DNA from: Erodium maritimum
Taxonomy: Eukaryota; Streptophyta; Magnoliopsida; Geraniales; Geraniaceae
DNA: 64,000 bases
Direction: 5' to 3'
Assembly (NCBI GenBank): GCA_963921825.1
Contig: OY997590.1
Coordinates: 41,681,039-41,745,038 of the forward strand
A program made the translations under genes and the position numbers. Positions 23,175 to 33,850 of this stretch are shown here, in pieces; the first letter of the stretch is position 1, and every line of letters starts with the position of its first letter. The notes below the pieces were generated by a model, which was not told the DNA's origin, did no database searches, and saw only the letters and a program-made list of their open reading frames with translations.

Positions 23175-26167
23175 TGTAAGAACCACTCCCGGTCAACGCT
23201 AGTCAATTCGGCGAAAAACGGGAAAATATAAAGAAAAACAACAAAAAAAGAGAGAAAAAAAGAGAAAAAGAAAAAGGGCCTAATTTTCAGCCCGTGAGCT
23301 AGGCCCATTTAACCCAAATTAAAGCCCATTTATTTTTGGCTTGGATTGATGTATATACTGAACTATAGGGTTTGTGTGTTAAGGGAGAGACACACTTGAT
23401 CTAAAAGGAGGCGGCACCATCGGGTTAGAGAGAGAGCAAATGTTGAGTTTCTTTTCTCCTTGATTCTTGAGGGAGTAATCATCAAAATTAACTCTCGATC
23501 ATGTATGTGTGGCGGCATCACTTAGGCATGAAGGTGAGAGCACCAACTTCAACTCTTATGAAGCTTTTACTTGGGTAATTATGGGTGGCACACGAATCAA
23601 GAACATGGGTTGATATTTATGACCAAAATCCTTGGTTCTGTGTGTTTAGGCAGTGTAGGAAGCAAGGGCTTGGATGTTTTTGCTTTAACTGTGGGGAAAT
23701 CGAAACAAAAAAAAAGAGGAAATTGATCTTGAGTCGATAGCTCTAGAGACAAGAAGAAAGGGAACAAATTTTGGCTTCTAAGGTAAATTTGTTGGAGCTC
23801 TATTTTTTTTCGGTAACAAAAGATTGTTTCTTTGTTTCTTTTGTAGAATTCGATTTTTGTTGAGGATTAGAGAATTAGAATTTGTAATACGTGAGAATTA
23901 GGAAATTGTAGTTTAGAAACTTTAATTGTTGTTTTAGAACGCTCGGAAGTCAGAAATGGATTCCTTCGATTGCGCTGGAACCCTTAAATTATTCTAAGAC
24001 CGTAGGAACGAAAACGGGAATTTTCGAAGCCCCGGAAGGGCGTTTCCAAAACCCGGGCAGATTCGCCATGTCGGGCGAATCGGGCTTTTCCGGGTCCATT
24101 ATCGACAATGTCGAGTAATTGGGAAGTTTGGGAGTGATCGACATTGTCGGGGTTACTTTTGGGCGTCAAGTTTATTAAATTCCAGTTTGTGTCTGCGAAC
24201 TTAAAAGTATTTAAATTGTGTTCTTATTAGATCGTGCTGCAGACCGAGGAAAGGGAAAGCTAGGCGAGTGACCGAGATCACGCCGAAGCTTATTTGTGCG
24301 CTTTTGGAGAAAGCATACGAGGTAGGGAAAACTAGCCGGATCTCGGCCCTGACTAGGGAAAGTTAACAGTAGAAATGCATGTGACACTAGGGTGTCGTGG
24401 GTTAAGTAGGTTTATCGAATATTAGAAAGGTAGGCGATACCGGGTAGTGTCGTATGATTCAGGAACGTATCGAACATTAGAATTGCATGTGACACTTAGT
24501 AGTGTCGTAGGAGCAGAGAACTTATCGATATTAGAAGTACTGGAGGCATATGACCATGCCCGGAGGTTGGTTGTGAAACTGTTAATATTAGAACTGTTGG
24601 AGGAATTGGTTATGCCCGGAGGTTGTTTATGTAAATCGTGTCTTGGGTGGCCATGGGAGCCCGTGTTATTGTTGTGTCTTGGGTGGCCATGAGAGCCCGT
24701 GTTACTGTTGTGTCTTGGGTGGCCATGAGAGCCCGCGTTACTATCGTCTCTTGGGTGGCCATAAGAGCCCGTGTTACTGTTGTGTCTTGGGTGGCCATGA
24801 GAGCCTGTGTTTTACTGTTGGTATGTCTTGGGGGGCCGTGAGTGCCCGTGGGGTTGTTGACCCCGTGAGTTACTATTGGTGTGTCATGGGAGGTCGTGAG
24901 TGCCCGTGGGGTTGTTGAGCCCGTGAGTTACTGTTGGTGTGTCTTGGGAGGCCTTGAGTGCCCATGGGGTTGTTGAGCCCGTGAGTTACTGTTGGTGTGT
25001 CTTGGGAGGCCGTGAGTGCCCGTGGGGTTGTTGAGCCCGTGAGTTACTGTTGGTGTGTCTTGGGAGGCCATGAGTACCCGTGGGGTTATTGAGCCCATGA
25101 GTTTCTGTTAGTGTGTTTTGGGTGGTCGTGAGTGCCCGTGGGGTTGTTAAGAGCCCGTGTTTTACTGTTGGTCTCTTGGGTGGCCACGAGTGCCTGTGGA
25201 GTGTTGAACCTGTGTTGTTGCTGCTTGTTGAACTTTTCTTGTGATTGTGATTGTGCTTGCCCGAGGTTAGTGACCCGACTGTGTGTCTGGAAGTCGTGTG
25301 GAAATTGGCTGGCCTGACCGAGTTCGAGTCTCGAGAGGTTGCGAGCGTTCTTTGGCTGGCTTGACCGAGTTCGAGTCTCGGAAAGTTGCGAGCGTTCTTT
25401 GGCTAGCCTGGCTGAGTTCGAGTATCGGGAGGTTGTGAGCATTTGTAGGCGATGAGAGGGCAGCTCCCCTTCCGACTAGCTATCGGAAAAGCAGTGCTGT
25501 ATATATCGCCAACAAGTCGACCGCCTGGAGCCTGACAGGGATCGACAAAGCGCGTGGGGCAGGCTCGAGCCCAGCCGGTTAGCAACCGACACTGAGCAGC
25601 TGACAGGAGTGCGATCCTTTGTGATCTTGTTTGGTGTGCGATCCTTTGTGATCTTGGGTGTTGCGTGGTGGTCTATCTTGTCTTTGGAGGAGGTCGTCAA
25701 TCGTTGTGTCGGGTCTACTTTACGTGTCCGAGTGTTGAGTTGGCTGAGGAAAGTATCAGTGTGTAGGTGTCGATCGGGTTACTTGAGTTTGGTGATAGTG
25801 ATCCCCGGGTTGAGTTGATTGTTGGTGTTACCGGCTTTGTCTGTTGATTATGCCGTAGTCAGTCTGTTATCCGTGGTGGTGAGCGAACGCTCACCCCTAG
25901 CTGCTTTTCCTACAGGTACCGGTCGCAGGTTGGACTAGGCGAGCTTCTGAAGCTTGAAGAGTTAGGAGCGGGATATTGGGTTTATTTTGATTCTAGCGAC
26001 GGATACCATACTTTTGTTCACTTGTTGGGACGTATTTTAAGTTGTAAATATTATTTTTGTTGAACAAATGGTGATTTTAAGGTGATTTATGAAAAAGGCA
26101 AACTAAATGTTTTATTATTTTAAATGTTCGCTTCCCAAGTTCAGTTTACTTAAATTGGGGCGTGACA
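23175..26167 (+). repeat. G2 5' LTR, complete
   Basis: 2993 bp. The first 750 bp are specific to G2. Two GGCCCA/AGCCCA boxes lie near 23311 and 23326, and a TATA-like GTATATA at 23351 precedes a plausible transcription start. From about 23935 it matches G1, and from about 24322 also G3. Hairpin GGTGAGCG-AA-CGCTCACC at 25878-25895. Confidence 0.88.
24638..25190 (+). repeat. Minisatellite in G2 5' LTR
   Basis: Five units of about 37 bp (CTTGGGTGGCCATGAGAGCC) followed by about six units of about 58 bp (CTTGGGAGGCCGTGAGTGCC then GTTGTTGAGCCCGTGAG). Two related unit types sit side by side. The G2 3' LTR lacks the array because that part was replaced by C6. Confidence 0.8.
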
Positions 26168-26170
26168 GCT

Positions 26171-26182
26171 TGGTATCAGAGC
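26171..26182 (+). other. G2 primer-binding site, initiator tRNA-Met
   Basis: TGGTATCAGAGC three bases after the LTR. Confidence 0.88.
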
Positions 26183-27800
26183 TCGATGTTTCACACCTCG
26201 GACTGTACGTCAATTAGGTGGGGAGAGTCGAGTCAGTGGAGTCCCGTCGTGCGTTGGGTGCGTAGGTCGGAAACCGTGTGTAGACCCGTGATGTCTTGAG
26301 TCCTGTTTGTGTTTGTGTGTATGTGCAGTACGGGGTTACTGGCATACTGTTTGTGTGTTGCTGCGTGAAACTTTTTTAAATTATCGCGACTCGACTCAGG
26401 GGCGCCCCTGTAGTCGAGCGTGACGGTGTTGATATCAAGTGAGTACAATGTAGTTCGGGGACGCCTGGACTGGGTTGTAACTACCTGATGTCAAGAAATG
26501 AGGTTTTTAATGAAGAGGAGAAAGTTTTAAAATTTGTTGGCCCTATGGGCGTGTTTTAAACTTGATTGGCCCTGTGGGCGTGTGTTTGATTTGGATTGGC
26601 CTTGTGGGCGTGTTTTGACTTTGGTTGGCCCGGTGGGCGTGTGTTGTTGTTTCTTGGCTGTGTTGGCCCGTGATTGAGGTTGAGTGAGTTGTGTTTGGTC
26701 TTGAATTGTTGTACGTGTGCTGTTAGGTTGGTGGTCGAATGTCTGCGACGCACCATGTGCGGGTCCCTATGAACGGGGTAAGATACGAGTGCCCTAAGGT
26801 AGACATAGCGGTTGTGTTGAGTGCGAAATCGTCACAGCTACGGGGCAGGCCGTGGACCGGCCCAGTAGGAGACGTGGTCGGGGCCACTGGTTTAGCCCGG
26901 AAGGACGCATGGTCCGGGTGGCTTGCTGGCCCGAAGGGACGCACGGTCCGGGTGGCTTGCCGGCCCGGATGGAAGCCCGGTCCGGGTGACACGCCGGCCC
27001 GGAAGGTGGAACGGTCCGGGCCACTCACCGGCCCGGAATGCTGCACGGTCCGGCCCATTTACCGGCCTGGTCCAACCAGCTGCTTTCAAAAAAATTTGGT
27101 TTCGTCGTGTGGTTAGTGTTGCTGTTGCGTGACTGGGTTCACGTTTGCACGGTTGAGTGTTGGTTGGAGTGGTTGTGTTCACGGTCGGGTTGGTTGTAGA
27201 GGGCGTAAGTTCAGTGTCAAAGGATGTGGTCTTGGGTTCGAGACTCATCAATAACCTACGGTAATGATACAGCGCCTTGGTGTGAGAATCTCACCACGGA
27301 GAGGGGTTAGGGTTGGTGCGCTGCGGCCCCATACGAACTAGGTTTCCCTATGTGAACGGGTGTTCGAGGTTTCCCTCGCGTGAACGGGTGGGTTGAGGTT
27401 CCCTTCACGTTAGTGGGTTATTTGAGGTTTCCTTACGTGATCGGGTTATTGGGGTATTGATAGGGTGAGCAATAGTGATTTACTGAATTGAGGACGTGTT
27501 TCTCGCGTCAAGGTTCATCTTACATGAGCGAGTACTTGAGTTGTTGATAGCGTGAGCAGTGTGACGTTTGGCATCAGGTTTGAAGTAGTGGTTTGCCCTG
27601 GTTAGATCGGTAAGTCTTTAGTGCGTTACTAGTATGCCATAATCGAACGGGCATCCGTGGAGGTGAGCATAACGCTCATACCCTTTACTACTTTTCCCGC
27701 AAGGGACGAGTAGCGAACACTGGTTTGGTTGCGGAAAGTTATAAGTAAATGCATAGAGGACCGTGTGAGGGTTGCTCTAGACCTCATCGGGGTGACTATT
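26183..27800 (+). other. G2 long leader in place of gag
   Basis: It has two arrays: GGCC(C/T)TGTGGGCGTGT units of about 34 bp (26540-26645) and GC-rich units of about 38 bp built on GGCCCGGA...GGTCCGGGT (26885-27075). A segment at 27650-27720 resembles the hairpin region of the LTR. No gag domain is recognised. A 125-codon frame over the GC array is compositional. Confidence 0.65.
26885..27075 (+). repeat. GC-rich tandem repeat in G2 leader
   Basis: About five units of about 38 bp with alternating CCGGCCCGGA and GGTCCGGG(T/C). Long frames occur on both strands by composition. Confidence 0.7.
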
Positions 27801-28330
27801 GGAGTAGTTGTTCGGTCTCTGATTTGGGCGTCATGTTTGTTGGGTAACGGGGCGTCACACTCGTTTGCTTCGTCGAGTTGTGCTGAGTTTAGAGCCGTTG
27901 ATTCCAACCCCGCGTCTGGACACGCCGGTTGGTGGTGTTGTAGTGTTGACTAGGGCATGTCGTGCCTGCGAAGTTAGAGAAGCGAACTGATACAAGAGTT
28001 CGAGAGAGGGCTCAAGAGCCCCGGTGCTGGATCAAGTCCTCAACCCGAGGATTCGGGTATGTTCGGAGTTGGTAGGCACGACGACGGTAGTGGAACGAGG
28101 TCTTAGAGAGACCGCGAGGGTCCGTGAGTTTTGGCAGCGACTGAGCTTGTGCGTGTATCCGTGGGAAGGATACTTATGAAATGACCGCCTCGACGTGATC
28201 CTGCGAATGGATTGGCGGGCGAAGTACCAAGTCAATATCGACTGTTACAGGCGACGAGTGACAGTGTCAGCAGGCAACACGAAGGTGTCGTGTGTTCTGG
28301 GTAGTAAGAGCGGGGTTCTCCTGTCGGCTT
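27800..28330 (+). pseudogene. G2 protease remnant and linker
   Basis: NGASHSFASSSCAEF matches the gypsy protease core DTGASHSF with the Asp-Thr changed to Gly-Asn, so the active site is lost. Further on, [26 protein letters not shown] matches the strongly conserved DVILGMDW linker before RT. Stops separate the two parts. Confidence 0.65.
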
Positions 28331-28355
28331 ATCTGCAGTAAAGGAAGTATCGGCC

Positions 28356-29285
28356 GTGCAGAGCCGAGATTTACCGCGAGAGGCGTGCGAGTTCCCCGAG
28401 GGCTTCCCTGAGGAGTTGAGCGGGTTGCCACCAGTTCGTGAGGTGGAGTTCGGGATTGACCTGGTGCCGGGAACGGCAGCGATATCGATGGCGCCTTACA
28501 GGTTCGCGCCAGCCGAGTTGACCGAGCTGAAGAGTCAGCCCGAGGAACTTCGGGAGAAGGGGTTTGTTCGGCCGAGCACATCACCGTGGGGAGCGCAAGC
28601 ACTCTTCGTGAAGAAGAAGAGTGGAGAGCTTCGGATGTGCATCGACTACCGGAAGCCAAACCGGGTTACGGTGAAGAACCGATACCCGATGCCGAGTATT
28701 GACGACTTGTTCGACCAGTTGAGAGGGTCGACATACTTCTCGAATATCGATCTGCGATCCGGATATTACCAGTTGCGAGTCCGAGAGGGGGACGTCGTAA
28801 GGACTGCATTCCGGACACGTTGTGGCCGTTACGAGTTCTTGGTGATGACTTTTGGACTGACGAACGCACCTGCAGCGTTCATGGATCTAATGAACATTAT
28901 ATTTCGACCGTTCTTAGATCAATTTGTAGTGGTAGTTGTGGACGATATCTTGATCTTCTCGCAGAACGAGACGGCGCATGGGGAACATCTGAGGGGTGTT
29001 CTGACCCTGTTGCGCACACATCAATTATACGCCAACCTGGAGAAGTGCGAGTTTTGACTCGCTGAGGTGTGATTCCTCGGTCACGTTGTGTCCCGTGACG
29101 GTATATTGGTCGATCCGGCGAAGATCGACGCGGGTTTGAAGTGGGCGCGACCCACGAGTGTCTTCGAGATCCGCAGCTTCGTAGGGGCTGGCAGGACGTT
29201 TATCGGCGGTTGTCCAAGAATTTGCGCGACTAGCCGCGCCTATGACTATTTTGACACGCAAGGGAGTCGGGTTTGTGTGACCTGA
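28356..29285 (+). pseudogene. G2 reverse transcriptase remnant
   Basis: Same landmarks as the G1 enzyme ([57 protein letters not shown]). The catalytic box is VVDDILIFS, aspartates kept. A TGG to TGA change stops the frame in EKCEF at 29056, and GVIF has another stop; the sequence resumes in the same frame at 29088 ([12 protein letters not shown]) and then shifts frame at the YYRRF motif. Confidence 0.82.
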
Positions 29286-29660
29286 CGTTTGTGAACGTGC
29301 GTTCACGGAGCTGAAGGCTCGTCTAACCACCACTCCAGTGTGATAGTGCCAGAGCGCGGGTTCGAGTATGAGGTCTGTTGTGATGCGTTCGGGGAAGGTT
29401 GTTGCTTGTGGCTCTAGGCGGTGGAAGACGCACGAGCGCAACTATCCTACCCATGACCCGAAATTAGCAGCAGTAGTGTTCGTGCGGAAAGGATTAAGGT
29501 ATTATCTGTATGGCGAGCGGTTTCAGGTGTTCTCGGATTATAAGAGCCTTAAGTACATCTCTTCCCAACGAGACCTGAACATGCGCCAGCGGCGATGGAA
29601 GGAACTACTGAGGAGTAAGACTTTGAGCTACTCTACCATTCGGGTAAGGCGAATGTGAGT
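29286..29660 (+). pseudogene. G2 RNase H remnant
   Basis: VVACGSRRWKTHERNYPTHD, YYLYGERFQVFSDYKSLKYI and NMRQRRWKELL are present. The catalytic glutamate of THDLELAAV is lysine (HDPKLAAV). The first-aspartate segment around 29340-29390 is disrupted by a short deletion. Confidence 0.72.
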
Positions 29661-30430
29661 GCCGACGCCCTGAGTAAGAAGCCGATGTCGTGTCCTGCTA
29701 GCATCTCAGTCCGGGACTGGGACATGATGGGAGAGCTGGGCACGCTCGGGTTAGAGCTAGAAGAGGTTACCGGCGGCGTGGCCACGTGCTTCTTGGTGGC
29801 TCAGCCCACCCTGCTTGGCCGGGGGATAGAGGCACAGTCGGTTGATGTCGAGACGACAGAGATCCGGGAGAGAGTTGCCGGCGGTGTTGACGCCGAGGGC
29901 GGGGATCGTCGTGCTAATTGGGAGTTACGGTATCATGGAGGTTTGTCCATACCGCGTAACGGTGGAGGCGACGAGCTGCGAGATTCACACTATTCGCGTC
30001 TGACAATGCACTTGGGTAGCACTAAGAGGAGCGCGACATCAGGCGGCATATCTAATGGAGCTGGATGCAGAGAGCGGTTGCAGAGTTGGTATCGCGGTGC
30101 CTCACTTGTCAGCAGACGAGAACCGAACATCAGTTTCCCGCTGGGTTATTTCAGCCACTGCCGGTTGCACAGTGGAAATGGGGGCACGTCACGATGGATT
30201 TCGTGAGCGGTTAGCCGAGTTTGCCTACAACAACAGCTTTCAGGCCAGTACCTGGATGGCACCGTTCGAAGCGTTGTATGGTAGGCCATGTCGATCGCCC
30301 GTGTGCTGGGCAGAAGTGAGGAATAAGAGTTTATTGGGTCTAGAACTGGTCCGAGAGACAGCTGAGTTGGTCGTGCCGAAGCGTGAGTGGTTAAGGACCG
30401 TGCAGAGTCAGCAGGAGCTATGCTGAATGA
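29655..30430 (+). pseudogene. G2 integrase remnant with catalytic core deleted
   Basis: The N-terminal stretch (SADALSKK, ISVRDWDMMGEL, NWELRYHGGLSIPRN) leads to the zinc region, where the same STKRSAT indel as in G1 shifts the frame. CLTCQQ and QWKWGHVTMDFV then join, out of frame, to ERLAEFAYNNSFQAS and EALYGRPCRSPVCWAEV. The D-D-E segment is absent. Confidence 0.8.
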
Positions 30431-30439
30431 CGGCCCGAC

Positions 30440-30735
30440 CTGTCGAGTCTGCAGTCGGTGACCATGTATCCCTGGAGGTGAGTCCGAAAGGTGGACTGGT
30501 GCGTTTCAACCGCGGCAGAGGCAGGTTAGCCCCGCAGTGTATCGGGCCTTTCGAGGTCTTGAGTACGTCATCGAGCGGGCAGATGTCGAGTTAACGGTGA
30601 TGTCTCGTATAAGGAGAAACCGATTTGGGAAATGGATCCACGAGAGCAGGTCTTGCGCGGAAAGGTTATCCGCTTAGAGAGGGTGCAATGGCGGCACCAC
30701 GACCTGTTCGACTCCGGAAGTACGTTGTTTTGAAT
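30440..30735 (+). pseudogene. G2 truncated chromodomain
   Basis: The frame PIWEMDPREQVLRGKVIRL, VQWRHH is clear and close to G1, but the following AESTWERLDEVRKKYPD is missing: HH joins directly to DLFDS. The essential second half of the fold is therefore lost. Confidence 0.72.
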
Positions 30736-30750
30736 TTCGCGAACGAAATT

Positions 30751-30767
30751 CCTTAAGGGGGGTAGAT
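30751..30767 (+). other. G2 polypurine tract
   Basis: AAGGGGGGTAGA directly before the 3' LTR. Confidence 0.85.
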
Positions 30768-31441
30768 TGTAAGAACCACTCCCGGTCAACGCTAGTCAAA
30801 TCGGCGAAAAACGGGAAAATATAAAGAAAAACAAAAAAAAAGAGAAAAAGAAAAAGGGCCTAATTTTCAGCCCATGAGCTAGGCCCATTTAACCCAAATT
30901 AAAGCCCATTTCTTTTTGGCTTGGATTGATGTATATACTGAACTATAGGGTTTGTGTGTTAAGGGAAAGGCACACTTGATCTAAAAGGAGGCGGCACCAT
31001 CGGGTTAGAGAGAGAGAAAATGTTGAGTTTCTTTTCTCCGTGATTCTTGAGGGAGTAGTCATCAAAATTATCTCTTGATCATGTATGTGTGGCGGCATTA
31101 CTGAGGCATCAAGGTGAGAGCACCAACTTCAATACTTATGAAGCTTTTACTTGGGTAATTATGGGTGGCACATGAATCAAGAACATGGGTTGATATTTAT
31201 GACCAAAATCCTTGGTTCTGTGTGTTTAGGCAGTGTAGGAAGCAAGGGCTTGGATGTTTTTGCTTTAACTGTGGGGAAATCGAAACAAAAAAAAAAAGAG
31301 GAAATTGATCTTGAGTCGGTAGCTCTAGAGACAAGAAGAAAGGGAACAAATTTTGGCTTCTAAGGTAAATTTGTTGGAGCTCTATTTTTTTTCGGTAACA
31401 AAAGATTGTTTCTTTGTTTCTTTTGTAGAATTCGATTTTTG
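30768..31441 (+). repeat. G2 3' LTR, U3-side part
   Basis: Matches 23175-23862 closely, with small indels such as a shorter A-rich run at 30832. It stops at TTTTTG where C6 begins. Confidence 0.85.
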
Positions 31442-33021
31442 TGTTAGTCTTAGTGCCCGTAGTTCAATCCTAAATGTCCAAATGTATATATCATCGTTAG
31501 CAATAAAATTAAAGCGGCTTTATATTACTTATGTGTTGGAGTAATATATCGATGTGTGCTCTGATCTATGCCCACCATGCGAATAGAACCATAGATCGAG
31601 ATAGATCACACTCGATGGGTCCCTAGTCAACAAAGCTTCACTAGAAGCGACTAGTATGAAAGATGGCTCTTTATGGCTTACGTTCTGTTAGTCATTGGAA
31701 TGGGATTCCGGAGTCTGATCATAGATATCATGTGGGACATGATATTGGACGACCTGCCCTGAATATGTGCCATAGATTAAGTCATGAACATATTCAGTGT
31801 TGTAGCTTGTCATGTATCCTTAGACCAAGGAGTCTTTGTGATCGCTATGTAGTCAACAACTGAGTTTGACCTGAGCCTAACGTTGTCTGTAACAGGGCTT
31901 CCATAACGGCCAGGATTGGCTTGGGGACGGGCTACATGAGTGACACGAAAGACGGCTAAGGGATTTATCCCTCATACTAAGGTATGGGAAAGATATCGGT
32001 TCTCGGCCACTTGATCGAGAGTGACTGGAAGAATAGCATGGCCATGCACATGATACTGGGTATCATATCTTCAGTCATCTCACATATCAAGGAACGGTGA
32101 TTGAGAATAATAAGGATGACGGCTCTATGCCTTATCTCAATCAGGATATCGGAGATAAAAGGATAATGACAGGGACGACGGAAAGGTTAGAATCGACAGG
32201 GTCGATTCGTTATGTAGTGTCAGGCAATACTAAAGTCTCGTTAGTTGCCACTTAAATAGGATCAAGTAAAATGGGATTTTACGTTGATCTATTGACATGC
32301 ATAAACCTAAGGGTCACACCGGAGGATGAAACTCATTGACACATTTATGGAGAATGGCCAAAAGGGAGTTGTCTCGGGACATGACCAAAACTGGGTTTTG
32401 GGTCATGTGCCCGTAAGTGAATAGGACTTGGGATTGGAGTCTTGGGATTGATCGCGTCGGATAATGTTGGACATTTCCGGTATGGAAGGCATGGAGGCGA
32501 TGAGCGAATCACGGGACCTCGTTGGAAATGGCCACGGGCCATGTTCCAAGAGGCCCATGAAAGGCCCATGCAACCAAGGCCCATGGAACTAATTAATCAA
32601 GTCTTGATTAATTAGTACTAAGTAAGCAAGACAAGGAATAAGGTGTTGGTGATTCACCACCTAACCCAATCTTGTCTTGCCATACTTTGTCCTATTTACA
32701 CCTTACTTGACACCATACTTGTCCCATGCCTTTAGTTGGACAAGTATGGGTTTTGTTATGTTAAGTCATCTTTTTTCAACATAACAAACACAAGACAAGA
32801 ATAGGAAACACATTTTCTCTCCCTCTTCCATGGCCATTTCGGGTTTGGCTAGTTTCCACCTCCATGTTTGTGTTCTTGAGTCCTCAAAGAGAAGAACTAC
32901 GTGGCTTTGATTCCCATGTGGATACGTAGGCGTCTTGGAGACTCAAGCCAATCATTCGTTAACCGGTGTTCTTGTTTTGGTAAGAACTAGTGCTGAATTT
33001 TTCTCTTGTTAATCCATTCTT
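31442..33021 (+). mobile_element. C6: copia family-C LTR fragment replacing the middle of the G2 3' LTR
   Basis: 1580 bp starting at the LTR tip TGTTAGTC and ending about 105 bp short of the LTR end, at CATTCTTTG. It replaces about 1.47 kb of gypsy LTR (equivalent to 23863-25345), so this is insertion plus deletion of the right flank. Both sides share TTG at the right join. Palindrome at 32589-32615. No coding part remains. Confidence 0.82.
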
Positions 33022-33850
33022 TGCGAGCGTTCTTTGGCTGGCTTGACCGAGTACGAGTCTCGGAAAGTTGCGAGCGTTCTTTGACTAGCCTGACCGAGTT
33101 CGAGTCTCGGGAGGTTGTGAGCATTTGTAGGCGATGAGAGGGCAGCTCCCCTTCTGACTAGCTATCGGAAAAGCAGCGCTGTATATATCGCCAACAGGTC
33201 GACCGCCTGGAGCCTGACAGGGATCGGCAAAGCGAGTGGGGCAGGCTCGAGCCCAGCCGGTTAGCAACCGGCACTAAGCAGCTGACAGAAGTGCGGTCCT
33301 TTGTGATCTTGTTTGGTGTGCGATCCTTTGTGATCTTGGGTGTTGCGTGGTGGTCTATTGTGTCTTTGGAGGAGGTCGTCAATCGTTGTGTCGGGTCTAC
33401 TTTACGTGTCCGAGTGTTGAGTTGGCTGAGGAAAGTATCAATGTGTAGGTGTCGGTCGGGTTACTTGAGTTTGGGGATGGTGATCCCCGGGGTTGAGTTG
33501 GTTGTTGGTGTTACCGGCTTTGTTTGCTGATTATGTTGTAGTCAGTCTGTTATCCGTGGTGGTGAGCGAACGCTCACCCCTAGCTGCTTTTCCTACAGGT
33601 ACTGGTCGCAGGTTGGACTAGGTGAGCTTTTGAAGCTTGAAGAGCTAGGAGCGGGATTCTGGGTTTATTTTGAGTCTAGCGACGGATACCATACTTTTGT
33701 CCACTTGTTGGGACGTATTTTAAGTTGTAAATATTATTTTTGTTGAACAAATGGTGATTTTAAGGTGATTTATGAAAAAGGCAAACTAAATGTTTTATTA
33801 TTTTAAATGTTCGCGTCCCGAGTTCGGTTTACTGAAATTGGGGCGTGACA
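33022..33850 (+). repeat. G2 3' LTR, U5-side part
   Basis: Matches 25346-26167, includes the hairpin (33561-33578) and candidate splice acceptor, and ends CGTGACA followed by the target AGCTT. Confidence 0.85.

Larger units (their letters stand above)
23175..33850 (+). mobile_element. G2: Ty3/gypsy (Tekay/Del-type) element, plus strand, target duplication AGCTT
   Basis: AGCTT at 23170-23174 and 33851-33855 brackets an element whose LTRs begin TGTAAGAACCACTCCCGG and end GGGGCGTGACA. The interior (26168-30767) holds a leader, protease, RT, RNase H, integrase and chromodomain remnants. It has stops and frameshifts in most domains, no gag, and the same integrase core deletion as G1 and G3. Confidence 0.9.

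Noticed and set aside
26739..27251. Frames of 111-125 codons on both strands in the G2 leader
   Set aside because: They come from the GC-rich tandem repeat; there is no gag motif or CCHC knuckle.
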